DNA from: Streptomyces morookaense
GTDB lineage: Bacteria; Actinomycetota; Actinomycetes; Streptomycetales; Streptomycetaceae
Reading direction: 5' to 3'
Assembly: GCF_013030945.1 (NCBI RefSeq)
Contig: NZ_JABBXF010000072.1
Coordinates: 1-64,000 of the forward strand
DNA length: 64,000 bases
Numbering within the stretch: the first letter of the stretch is position 1; each line of letters opens with the position of its first letter. This document shows positions 1 to 10,506 of this stretch, one piece after another. Below the pieces are notes generated by a model. That model did no database searches and had not been told where the DNA came from. It worked only from the letters and a program-made list of their open reading frames with translations. The translations under genes and the position numbers were made by a program.

Positions 1-1501
1 GCGGTCAGCGCGCCCGGCACGCCCGCCAGCCGCTCGCCCACGGCGATCACCGCGCCCTCGGTGCGCAGCGCCTCGGCGGCCGCGCGGCCCGCCGTGTCCA
101 GCCCGGCCGACAGCCCCGCCGTGTCGGCGAGGGCCTGCAGCCACTCGGTCTCCGTGCCGGGCGCCGCGGGCAGCAGCGTGCCGCCCGCCTTCTCCAGGCC
201 GCGCGTGGCGTGCGTGGCGAGCGCGAACACCCGCAGCCCGTGCTTGCGCCACGCCTTGCGCAGCCGCAGGAAGACGCCGGGCGCCTCCTCCTCCGCCTCC
301 AGCCCGACGAGCAGGACCGCGGGCGCCTTCTCCAGCGCCGTGTACGTCACGCCACTGCCGTCGAGGTCGCGGCCGCGCCCGGCGACCCGGGACGCGAGGA
401 AGTCGGCCTCCTCGCCGCTGTGCACCCGCGCCCGGAAGTCGATGTCGTTGGTGTCGAGCGCGACGCGCGCGAACTTCGCGTAGGCGTAGGCGTCTTCGAG
501 CGTCAGCCGCCCGCCCGTCAGCACGCCCGCCCGGCCGCGCGCCGCGGCCAGTCCGCGGGCCGCCGCCTCCAGCGCGTCCGGCCAACTTGCCTTCTGCAGC
601 TCACCGTTCGCGTCCCGGACGAGCGGGGTACCCAGCCGGTCCGGCCGCTGCGCGTAACGGAACGCGAAGCGGCCCTTGTCGCACACCCACTCCTCGTTGA
701 CCTCGGGGTCGGGCGAGGCGAGCCGGCGCATCACCTTGCCGCGCCGGTGGTCCGTGCGCAGGGCGCAGCCGCCCGCGCAGTGCTCGCACACGGACGGCGA
801 GGAGACCAGGTCGAACGGCCGCGCGCGGAACCGGTACGCCGCCGAGGTGAGCGCGCCCACCGGGCAGATCTGGATGGTGTTGCCGGAGAAGTACGACTCG
901 AACGGGTCGCCCTCGCCGATGCCGACCTGCTCCAGCGCCCCGCGCTCCAGCAGCTCGATCATCGGGTCGCCCGCGATCTCGTTGGAGAAGCGGGTGCAGC
1001 GCGCGCACAGCACGCACCGCTCGCGGTCCAGCAGCACCTGCGCGGAGATCGGGACCGGCTTCTCGTACGTCCGCTTGCGGTGCTCGAAGCGGGAGTCGGC
1101 CTGCCCGGCCGTCATCGCCTGGTTCTGCAGCGGGCACTCGCCGCCCTTGTCGCACACCGGGCAGTCGAGCGGGTGGTTGATGAGCAGCAGCTCCATCACA
1201 CCGCGCTGTGCCTTCTCGGCGACGGGCGAGGTCAGTTGCGTCTTGACGACCATGCCGTCCGTGCAGGTGATCGTGCAGGAGGCCATGGGCTTGCGCTGGC
1301 CCTCGACCTCGACGATGCACTGCCGGCAGGCGCCGACCGGCGCCAGCAGCGGGTGGTCGCAGAACCGCGGGATCTCGATCCCGATCATCTCCGCCGCCCT
1401 GATCACCAACGTGCCCTTGGGCACCGACAGGGCGATCCCGTCGATGGTGACGGACACCAGATCGTCCGCGGGAGGCGCGCTGGACGTCTGTTCAGTCACG
1501 G

Positions 1502-1505
<4 letters not shown>
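1..1505 (-). CDS. nuoG: NADH-quinone oxidoreductase subunit G (partial, C-terminus off the left edge)
   Basis: Peripheral-arm subunit of respiratory complex I, carrying electrons from the flavin subunit NuoF through iron-sulfur clusters towards the quinone site. About 500 N-terminal residues are visible; the gene runs off the window. The N-terminal 2Fe-2S ferredoxin domain has C49, C60, C63 and C77, and cysteines of the 4Fe-4S ligands and the molybdopterin-oxidoreductase-like fold follow. The ATG at 1505 is chosen because it overlaps the nuoF stop by 4 nt (ATGA), the coupling used elsewhere in this operon; a GTG two codons later is the alternative. Last visible gene of nuoABCDEFG; nuoH onward should lie to the left. 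Confidence 0.96.
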
Positions 1506-2850
<1,345 letters not shown>

Positions 2851-2854
<4 letters not shown>

Positions 2855-3600
2855 CCCTCCCCCTCCTCGGACGTCTGCGCGGGCGGTGCGGGGCGCGGGG
2901 GGCCGACGCGGTGGGCGCCCTCGCCCCTGGCCAGCCGCAGGCCCGCCAGCGTGGCCGGTCCGGCGCCGCCGCTCGCCTCGACCGCGCCCGGGCGTTCGTC
3001 GGGGAAGCCGGCGAGGATGCGTTCGGTCTCGCGGTAGGTGCAGAGCGGGGCGCCGCGGGTGGGCTCGACGGTGCGTCCGGCGCGGAGGTCGTCGACGAGC
3101 TTCTTGGCGCTCTCGACGGTCTGGTTGTCGAAGAACTCCCAGTTGACCATCACCACGGGCGCGTAGTCGCAGGCCGCGTTGCACTCGATGTGCTCCAGGG
3201 TGACCTTGCCGTCCTCGGTGGTCTCCCCGTTGCCCACGCCCAGGTGCTGCTGCAGCGCGCCGAAGATGGCGTCGCCGCCGAGCACCGCGCACAGGGTGTT
3301 GGTGCAGACCCCGACCTGGTAGTCGCCGCCCTGCTCGCGCCGGTACATCGTGTAGAAGGTCGACACCGCGGTCACCTCGGCCGTGGTGAGCCCGAGTTGC
3401 TCGGCGCAGAAGCGGATGCCGGTGCGGGTGACGTACCCCTCCTCGGCCTGCACCAGGTGCAGCAGCGGCAGCAGCGCGCTGCGCCGGTCCGGGTAACGGC
3501 CGACGAGTTGCGCGGCATCGGCCTCCAGCCGGGCCCGCACCTCGGCGGGATAGTCGGGCGCGGGCAGCTGCGGCATGCCCAGCCGAACTTCGTGTTTCAA
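2851..3600 (-). CDS. nuoE: NADH-quinone oxidoreductase subunit E (24 kDa-type, 2Fe-2S)
   Basis: Thioredoxin-like 2Fe-2S subunit paired with NuoF. 249 residues. The cluster ligands are C99, C104, C140 and C144 (VCTNTLC and CNAAC). The start is taken as TTG at 3600 because a strong AGGAGG lies 5 nt upstream; an ATG eight codons later has no comparable site. The C-terminus beyond about residue 180 is a Gly/Ala/Pro-rich tail ending in an acidic stretch. It follows nuoD after an unusual 118-nt gap, whereas neighbouring junctions overlap or nearly touch. Confidence 0.96.
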
Positions 3601-3686
3601 CGCATCCTCCTGTTCGCCCCCAGAGCTGACGCCTGGGCGGTACCCCCATCTCCGCCCACGCGGCGCAGAGGTGCGGGCATCGTCGT

Positions 3687-3706
3687 CGGCTGCGGCCCGG
3701 CAGCCG
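3687..3706. other. Short inverted repeat in the nuoD-nuoE gap
   Basis: CGGCTGC and GCAGCCG form a 7-bp stem around a 6-nt loop between the nuoD stop and the nuoE start. There is no T-run, so it is not a classical terminator. It could be an mRNA processing or stability element that changes the subunit ratio. That role is inference; only the repeat is seen. Confidence 0.4.
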
Positions 3707-3718
3707 CGTGCACGTCGC

Positions 3719-5037
<1,319 letters not shown>

Positions 5038-5038
<1 letters not shown>

Positions 5039-5766
5039 CAGGAGTACGACCTCCGCTGGTCCGGAGCCGGGATCTGGGCGCCCTTGTACTCGACGGGGAT
5101 CCCGCCGAGGGGGTAGTCCTTGCGCTGCGGGAAGCCCTGCCAGTCGTCGGGCATCATGATCCGCGTGAGGGCCGGGTGGCCGTCGAAGACGAGGCCGAAG
5201 AAGTCGTAGGCCTCGCGCTCGTGCCAGTCGTTCGTCGGATAGACCGCGACGAGCGACGGGAGATGCGGATCGGCGTCGGGGACGCCCACCTCCAGCCGGA
5301 TCAGCCGGTTGTGGGTGATCGAGCGCAGGTGGTAGACGGCGTGCAGTTCACGCCCCTTGTCCCCGGGGAAGTGCACACCGCTGACGCCGGTGCAGAGTTC
5401 GAAGCGCAGCGCCGGGTCGTCGCGCAGGGTGCGGGCGACGCGCGGCAGGTGCTCGCGGGCGATGTGGAAGGTGAGTTCGCCGCGGTCGACGACCGTCTTC
5501 TCGATGGCGTTCTCCGGGACGAGTCCCTGTTCCTCCAGGGCGCCTTCGAGCTCGTCGGCCACCTCGTCGAACCATCCGCCGTAGGGCCGGCCGGCCTGGC
5601 CGGGCATCCGGACGGTGCGGACGAGCCCGCCGTAGCCGCTGGTGTCACCGCCGTTGGCGGCGCCGAACATGCCGCGGCGGACGCCGATGACCTCGCCGGA
5701 GTCGTCGCGCTGGGCCGGGAGCCGCTCCTCCGGGGGCATTCCCTTCCGGCTGGGGGTCTCGCTCAC
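5038..5766 (-). CDS. nuoC: NADH-quinone oxidoreductase subunit C (30 kDa-type)
   Basis: Structural subunit linking NuoB and NuoD in the connecting part of complex I. 242 residues. The signature HEREAYDFFGLVFDGHP lies near residues 179-195, followed by the conserved RKDYPLGG. GTG at 5766 is the start because GTGA overlaps the nuoB stop by 4 nt; upstream sequence in the same phase belongs to nuoB on another frame. The first 50 residues are a polar extension of the kind I associate with actinomycete NuoC. Confidence 0.96.
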
Positions 5767-6317
5767 TGCAGCAGCCCCTTCATCTCGATGAGCGGCAGGG
5801 CCTTCAGTGCCTTCTCCTCCGCCTGCTGCTCCGCCTCCTCGCGGTGGGCGCCGAGCTTCTCGTTCTGGATCTTCCGGTGCAGCTTGAGGATCGAGTCGAG
5901 CAGCATCTCGGGGCGCGGCGGGCAGCCGGGCAGATAGATGTCGACGGGGACGATGTGGTCGACGCCCTGGACGATCGCGTAGTTGTTGAACATGCCGCCG
6001 CTGGAGGCGCAGACGCCCATGGAGATCACCCACTTGGGGTTGGGCATCTGGTCGTAGACCTGCCGCAGCACGGGCGCCATCTTCTGGCTGACCCGCCCGG
6101 CCACGATCATCAGGTCGGCCTGCCGGGGCGAGCCGCGGAAGACCTCCATGCCGAAGCGGGCCATGTCGTAGCGGCCGGCGCCCGCCGTCATCATCTCGAT
6201 GGCGCAGCAGGCGAGGCCGAAGGTGGCCGGGAAGACGGACGCCTTGCGCACCCAGCCCGCGGCCTGTTCGACGGTGGTCAGCAGAAAGCCGCTGGGCAGC
6301 TTCTCCTCGAGTCCCAT
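5763..6317 (-). CDS. nuoB: NADH-quinone oxidoreductase subunit B (N2 cluster)
   Basis: Carries the terminal 4Fe-4S cluster N2, which reduces menaquinone. 184 residues, the usual length. The four ligands are present: adjacent C37 and C38 in GLACCAIEMM, C103 in MGVCASSGG, and C132 in PGCPPRPE. Translation is taken from the ATG at 6317, 10 nt after the nuoA stop; an in-phase upstream extension lies over nuoA and is rejected. The charged C-terminal tail after the core fold is typical of actinobacteria. Confidence 0.97.
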   Translation of the reverse strand: MGLEEKLPSGFLLTTVEQAAGWVRKASVFPATFGLACCAIEMMTAGAGRYDMARFGMEVFRGSPRQADLMIVAGRVSQKMAPVLRQVYDQMPNPKWVISMGVCASSGGMFNNYAIVQGVDHIVPVDIYLPGCPPRPEMLLDSILKLHRKIQNEKLGAHREEAEQQAEEKALKALPLIEMKGLLQ

Positions 6318-6327
6318 GACGCGCCCC

Positions 6328-6687
6328 CTAGTCCCATTCCAGGCCGCCGCGCCGCCATACATAGGCGTAGGCGACGAAGACGGTGAGCACGAAGAGGAGC
6401 ATCTCCACGAGCCCGAACAGCCCCAGGGAGTCGAAGGTGACGGCCCAGGGGTAGAGGAAGACGATCTCGATGTCGAAGACGATGAAGAGCATCGCCGTCA
6501 GGTAGTACTTGATCGGAAAGCGCCCGCCTCCGGCCGGGTGCGGGGTCGGTTCGATGCCGCATTCATAGGCCTCGAGCTTGGCGCGGTTGTACCGCTTGGG
6601 CCCGATGAGCGATGCCATGACCACGGAGAAGACCGCGAAGCCGGCACCGAGGGCTCCCAGTACGAGGATGGGCGCGTACGCGTTCAC
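6328..6687 (-). CDS. nuoA: NADH-quinone oxidoreductase subunit A (membrane)
   Basis: Small membrane subunit of complex I with three transmembrane helices: residues about 4-26, 60-82 and 90-110. 119 residues. The conserved block KLEAYECGIEP lies on the first loop, close to the quinone channel. The start is GTG at 6687, chosen because GGAAGGAG stands just upstream and because NAYAPILVLG is the usual N-terminus. It is the first gene of the operon; the next upstream element is a Rex operator. Confidence 0.96.
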   Translation of the reverse strand: MNAYAPILVLGALGAGFAVFSVVMASLIGPKRYNRAKLEAYECGIEPTPHPAGGGRFPIKYYLTAMLFIVFDIEIVFLYPWAVTFDSLGLFGLVEMLLFVLTVFVAYAYVWRRGGLEWD

Positions 6688-6783
6688 CGCTCCTCGCTCC
6701 TTCCAGTCTGTCGACGCTGACTGCTGGCTGACCGGACCCGGCGGGCTCACCGCGCTCCCTGGGCCGCCCGAAGATCGGCCGCA

Positions 6784-6799
6784 TGTGAGGCAGTTCACA
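6784..6799. promoter_or_regulatory. Rex operator of the nuo operon
   Basis: TGTGAGGCAGTTCACA matches the Streptomyces Rex consensus TGTGAACGCGTTCACA at 12 of 16 positions, with both outer half-sites intact. It lies about 97 nt upstream of nuoA. A possible -10 (TAGGAT on the minus strand, 6821-6816) places the operator just downstream of transcription start, where a repressor would block elongation; its -35 is weak. Rex releases DNA when NADH is high, so complex I would be induced when NADH builds up. The rex gene itself is in this window. Confidence 0.85.
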
Positions 6800-6834
6800 A
6801 GCCCGGGTCGCGTGCATCCTATGCCCGCCGGTCT

Positions 6835-6990
6835 GTGATCTGCGACACGGGGTACGCAACCGTGTTTGTGATCTTCACCACCTGACGAACGATCATCAAG
6901 TCGGATGAGCGGTGATCTACACACACGAAGCACGCGAGTGATCACGACAGGTGACATTCGGCCGCGTCGGCGCTGGTGACAGAGGTGATC
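6835..6990 (+). promoter_or_regulatory. Array of GTGAT/GTGAC motifs in the nuoA-NlpC/P60 intergenic region
   Basis: The 730-bp gap between nuoA and the NlpC/P60 gene holds no convincing gene. Inside it, GTGAY occurs seven times on the plus strand, at 6835, 6868, 6912, 6938, 6951, 6976 and 6985. Two copies form near-palindromes, GTGATCTTCAC (6868) and GTGATCTACAC (6912), 44 bp apart. Roughly 0.3 copies would be expected by chance. This looks like a regulator-binding array, but I cannot name the protein. Confidence 0.4.
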
Positions 6991-7417
6991 CTTTATCAAG
7001 CGGAGGCCGCTGCGGGCAAATTGGCCTCATGGGCCGTCAACTGATAAGAGAGCCCGACCCGATGGGGCGAAGGGGGTCGGCGGCGCCCCTCCGTCACGCT
7101 CCGCGCCCGCCCTCACGTTCGGTGCACAAAGTTCCAGCAGGGGCGGTGGGGGCGTGAGCTCCGCCACGCGCCGGGGGGTTTGGTGGCCGGACTTTTCGGA
7201 CAGCCTCGACGGGGGACCGGAAAAGGTGGTAGGGCGGCCGCCGGCCGGCCGGCGGGCCCAAACGCCGTGCTGAGGCGCCGGATCGGGGGTGCGGCGGGGT
7301 CGTGCGCCGTGACCCTCTCGTGATCCATAAGGTCCAATTCTAGGCGCGTACACGCCAATTGTGGCGCACGTCACGCTTCTTGAACTCAACCTGTGCGGAC
7401 TGATAGTCCGTTGTCCC

Positions 7418-8212
7418 ATGTCCCCGAACGCGCATATAACCAGCCACCGGAAGCCCCGTCGTCCCGCGACGCAGTCGTGGGTCGTCCGCACGGGTGTTGC
7501 CGGTGGCGTCCTCAGCACCCTGGCCGTCGCCGGCGCGGGTTCCGCCACCGCCGTCGAGAAGCCCTCCGAGGCGACCATGGAGATGCCGGCGTTCAACGCC
7601 GAGATCTCCACCTCCATCGCGCAGAGCGCGGTCGCCACGCAGCAGGCCGCTGTGGACTACCAGGTCCGCGCACAGGTGGAAGACGCGATCGACCACGCCA
7701 AGGCCGACGCCAAGAAGGCCAAGGAGGAGGCGGACCGCAAGGCCGAGGCCGAGCGCAAGGCCGCCGAGCAGGAGCAGCGCGACGCCGAGGCGCGTGCCTC
7801 GCGCTCCTCGGACCGCGGTTCGCTGAGCACGAAGTCGGAGTCCTCGTCCTCCGCCACGGGCAGCACCGCCACCCTGATCAGCTTCCTGGAGGCCCAGGTC
7901 GGCAAGGCGTACGTCATGGGCGCCACCGGCTCCTCCGCGTACGACTGCTCCGGTCTGGTGCAGGCCGCGTACAACAACATCGGCATCAGCCTGCCGCGCG
8001 TCTCCGAGGACCAGTCGACGGCCGGCACCCAGGTGGGCCTCGGCAACCTGCAGCCGGGCGACATCCTGTACTGGGGCTCCGCGGGCAGCGCGTACCACGT
8101 CGCCGTCTACATCGGCGGGGGCAAGTTCATCGGTGCGCAGAACCCGAGCTCGGGCGTCGTCGAGCGCGACCTGAGCTACTCGCCGCCCACCGGCGCGGTG
8201 CGCGTTCTGTAA
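7418..8212 (+). CDS. Secreted NlpC/P60-family peptidoglycan endopeptidase
   Basis: Likely cuts peptide stems of peptidoglycan outside the membrane during growth or germination. 264 residues. Residues about 22-45 form a signal segment. Residues 80-127 are a Lys/Glu/Ala-rich helix, probably coiled coil. A Ser-rich linker follows, then a C-terminal NlpC/P60 domain (153-264) with catalytic C177 in YDCSGL and H227 in AYHVAVYIG. The ATG at 7418 is preferred over an upstream in-frame start because it puts the basic residues directly before the hydrophobic segment. Related actinomycete hydrolases are often riboswitch-controlled; I found no c-di-AMP riboswitch core upstream. Confidence 0.9.
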   Translation: MSPNAHITSHRKPRRPATQSWVVRTGVAGGVLSTLAVAGAGSATAVEKPSEATMEMPAFNAEISTSIAQSAVATQQAAVDYQVRAQVEDAIDHAKADAKKAKEEADRKAEAERKAAEQEQRDAEARASRSSDRGSLSTKSESSSSATGSTATLISFLEAQVGKAYVMGATGSSAYDCSGLVQAAYNNIGISLPRVSEDQSTAGTQVGLGNLQPGDILYWGSAGSAYHVAVYIGGGKFIGAQNPSSGVVERDLSYSPPTGAVRVL

Positions 8213-8235
8213 ACAGAACATCCGAAGCATTCCGC

Positions 8236-8273
8236 AAGGGCCGCCGCTCTCCCGCTCGGGAGCGGCGGCCCTT
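8236..8273. terminator. Terminator hairpin after the NlpC/P60 gene
   Basis: AAGGGCCGCCGCTC and its complement GAGCGGCGGCCCTT form a 14-bp perfect stem. It lies 24 nt past the NlpC/P60 stop and just before the end of the convergent RTX-like gene, so it can serve both strands. Confidence 0.85.
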
Positions 8274-8281
8274 CGCGTACG

Positions 8282-8887
8282 TCACGCCATGCAGGCCGCT
8301 TTGACGGCGTCGGCAACCCCCTCCGTGTCGTCCCGGACCGCCCGCGCGATGTCGCACCCGGCGTCGGCGACGATCGTGTCGGTCTCCCTGACACCGGTGA
8401 TGCCGGCGTGGCCGGTCATCTTGGAGTGCCGGGTGAGGTGGATGGTGTCGCCGCCGCCCTGGCCGCCGCGGATCCGTCCGTCGACGATGCCGTCGATGTC
8501 GATGCGATCGTGGCCGCCCTGCCCGTCGACGGACCCGCCCTCCCCGACCCGGCCCGACCGCGTGACGGTGACGGCGTCCTCGCCGCCGCCGGCGCGGATG
8601 TCGCCGTCCATCTCCCCGGTGACGGTGATGGTGTCGTTCCCGCCCTTCGCGTCGACGACGGTGCCGGGTTCGACGCGGGAGCAGACGATCGTGTCGTCCC
8701 CCGGTGTCCCCTCGATCAGCCGCCCCGACCGGTGCACCCCGTTGACCGTGCAGTCCGTCACCGCGTGCGCGGGCGTCGCCGCGAGCGCGGCGGCGGGAAG
8801 TATGACGGCCGTCGCGACGACGGCGATCCGCGCGGTACGAGCACTGACGGCACGGGCGGCGAGACGGGCGGTACGGCTGAGATCCAC
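8282..8887 (-). CDS. Secreted RTX-like calcium-binding repeat protein, function unknown
   Basis: 201 residues starting at GTG. The first 42 residues are an Arg-rich stretch, a hydrophobic core and an ALAATPAHA cleavage site, so the protein is exported. The mature part carries degenerate RTX-type nonapeptides (GTPGDDTIV, AKGGNDTITV, GQGGHDRIDI), which usually bind calcium in a parallel beta-roll. Only about five repeats remain and several lack the canonical glycines. No catalytic domain is present. Two cysteines near each end of the mature chain could form disulfides. Role not assignable. Confidence 0.75.
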   Translation of the reverse strand: MDLSRTARLAARAVSARTARIAVVATAVILPAAALAATPAHAVTDCTVNGVHRSGRLIEGTPGDDTIVCSRVEPGTVVDAKGGNDTITVTGEMDGDIRAGGGEDAVTVTRSGRVGEGGSVDGQGGHDRIDIDGIVDGRIRGGQGGGDTIHLTRHSKMTGHAGITGVRETDTIVADAGCDIARAVRDDTEGVADAVKAACMA

Positions 8888-9054
8888 AGGTGCGCTCCCC
8901 CTTCGGGATGAACCGGACTATTGCGGTATCTCCCCCGAAATACGGCCCGCAAAGCGGGAGTTAGGGGACACGAAGGGGTGATTCGGGGCTCGGCGCCCCG
9001 CTCTCATCGCGGGGTACGCCCCGTCTGCGCGCCCGGACCCCTGGGGTGGTACGT

Positions 9055-9109
9055 CGACTGCGGCCCGGTGGGGGCTGGTCGCGCAGTTCCCCGCGCCCCT
9101 GACGGGGCG
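9055..9109. repeat. Dispersed intergenic repeat, copy 1
   Basis: This ~55-bp element with core GCGCAGTTCCCCGCGCCCCT followed by ACGGGGC recurs at 20999-21053, with related arms at 21070-21101. Such elements are common in Streptomyces intergenic regions. Here it sits between the RTX-like gene and the end of the reductase gene, where the GCGCCCC/GGGGCGC arms can fold into a hairpin. Confidence 0.75.
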
Positions 9110-9146
9110 CAGGCCGAGCGCAGACGGACCGCAGACGGGGCTCGCC

Positions 9147-10430
9147 CTACGAGCGCGGGGCCACCTTTGTCAGGCCGTTGATGATGCGATCCATCGCATC
9201 ACCCCCGGTCGGATCCGTCAGATTCGCCAGCATCTTGAGCGTGAACTTCATCAACAGCGGGTGCGTCAGCCCCCGTTCCGCCGCCAGCTTCATGATCTTC
9301 GGGTTGCCGATCAGCTTCACGAAGGCGCGCCCCAGCGTGTAGTAGCCGCCGTAGGTGTCCTTGAGGATCTTCGGGTAGCGCTGCAGGGCGAGTTCGCGCT
9401 GGGCATACGAGGAGCGGGCGTGGGCCTGGACGATGACGTCCGCGGCGAGCTGGCCCGACTCCATCGCGTAGGCGATGCCCTCGCCGTTGAACGGGTTGAC
9501 CAGACCGCCCGCGTCACCGACGAGGAGCAGGCCACGGGTGTAGTGCGGCTGGCGGTTGAACGCCATGGGAAGGGCGGCGCCCCGGATCGGGCCCGTCATG
9601 TTGTCGGGGGTGTAACCCCAGTCCTCCGGCATCGAGGCGCACCAGGCCTTGAGGATCTCGCGCCAGTCGAGCTCCTTGAAGGCGGCGGAGGTGTTGAGCA
9701 CGCCGAGGCCCACGTTGCTGGTGCCGTCGCCCATGCCGAAGATCCAGCCGTAGCCGGGCAGGAGGCGGTGCTCCGGGCCGCGGCGGTCCCAGAGCTCGAG
9801 CCAGGACTCGAGGTAGTCGTCGTCGTGGCGGGGGGAGGTGAAGTAGGTGCGCACGGCGACGCCCATCGGGCGGTCCTCGCGGCGGTGCAGGCCCATCGCC
9901 AGCGAGAGCCGCGTGGAGTTGCCGTCGGCCGCGACGACGAGCGGGGCGTGGAAGGTGACGGGCGTCTTCTCCTCGCCCAGCTTCGCCTCGACGCCGGTGA
10001 TCCGGCCCGTGCGGTCGTCGACGAGCGGCGCGCCGACGTTGCAGCGCTCGTACAGCCGGGCGCCGGCCTTCACCGCATGGCGGGCGAGCTGCTCGTCGAA
10101 GTCGTCGCGCTTGCGGACGAGACCGTAGTCGGGGAAGGACGCGAGGTCCGGCCAGTCGAGCTGGAGGCGGACGCCGCCGCCGATGATGCGCAGGCCCTTG
10201 TTGCGCAGCCAGCCCGCCTCCTCGGAGATGTCGATGCCCATCCCCACGAGCTGCTTGGTGGCGCGCGGGGTGAGGCCGTCGCCGCAGACCTTCTCGCGCG
10301 GGAACGCGGTCTTCTCCAGGAGGAGGACGTCGAGACCCGCCTTGGCCAGGTAGTACGCGGTGGTGGAGCCCGCCGGGCCCGCACCGACGACGATCACATC
10401 GGCAGTGTGTTCGGTACGCGACTCGGTCAC
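9147..10430 (-). CDS. Geranylgeranyl reductase-family flavoprotein, probable menaquinone reductase (MenJ-like)
   Basis: FAD-dependent oxidoreductase that probably saturates a double bond in the isoprenoid side chain of menaquinone. 427 residues. The N-terminal Rossmann motif GAGPAG is at residues 16-21, followed by the family signature VCGDGLTPR (C49). A second FAD motif, LLLVGDAGGLVNPFNGEGI, lies near residues 295-315. GTG at 10430 is used because GGGAG precedes it and because it begins directly before the Rossmann strand. In mycobacteria the homologous menJ sits close to the menaquinone methyltransferase gene, as here. An alternative is reduction of geranylgeranyl groups for another lipid. 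Confidence 0.8.
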   Translation of the reverse strand: MTESRTEHTADVIVVGAGPAGSTTAYYLAKAGLDVLLLEKTAFPREKVCGDGLTPRATKQLVGMGIDISEEAGWLRNKGLRIIGGGVRLQLDWPDLASFPDYGLVRKRDDFDEQLARHAVKAGARLYERCNVGAPLVDDRTGRITGVEAKLGEEKTPVTFHAPLVVAADGNSTRLSLAMGLHRREDRPMGVAVRTYFTSPRHDDDYLESWLELWDRRGPEHRLLPGYGWIFGMGDGTSNVGLGVLNTSAAFKELDWREILKAWCASMPEDWGYTPDNMTGPIRGAALPMAFNRQPHYTRGLLLVGDAGGLVNPFNGEGIAYAMESGQLAADVIVQAHARSSYAQRELALQRYPKILKDTYGGYYTLGRAFVKLIGNPKIMKLAAERGLTHPLLMKFTLKMLANLTDPTGGDAMDRIINGLTKVAPRS

Positions 10431-10506
10431 GGAGGGCTCTCCCGAAGGCTCGATTGGGGCTGACTTGTGCAGTCTAGGGGGGTGCCCCCGGCCTCCTCCG
10501 GCCGGT

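Noticed and set aside
7100..7417. c-di-AMP (ydaO) riboswitch before the NlpC/P60 gene
   Set aside because: Streptomyces cell-wall hydrolase genes often have one, but I could not find the conserved core sequences in this leader.
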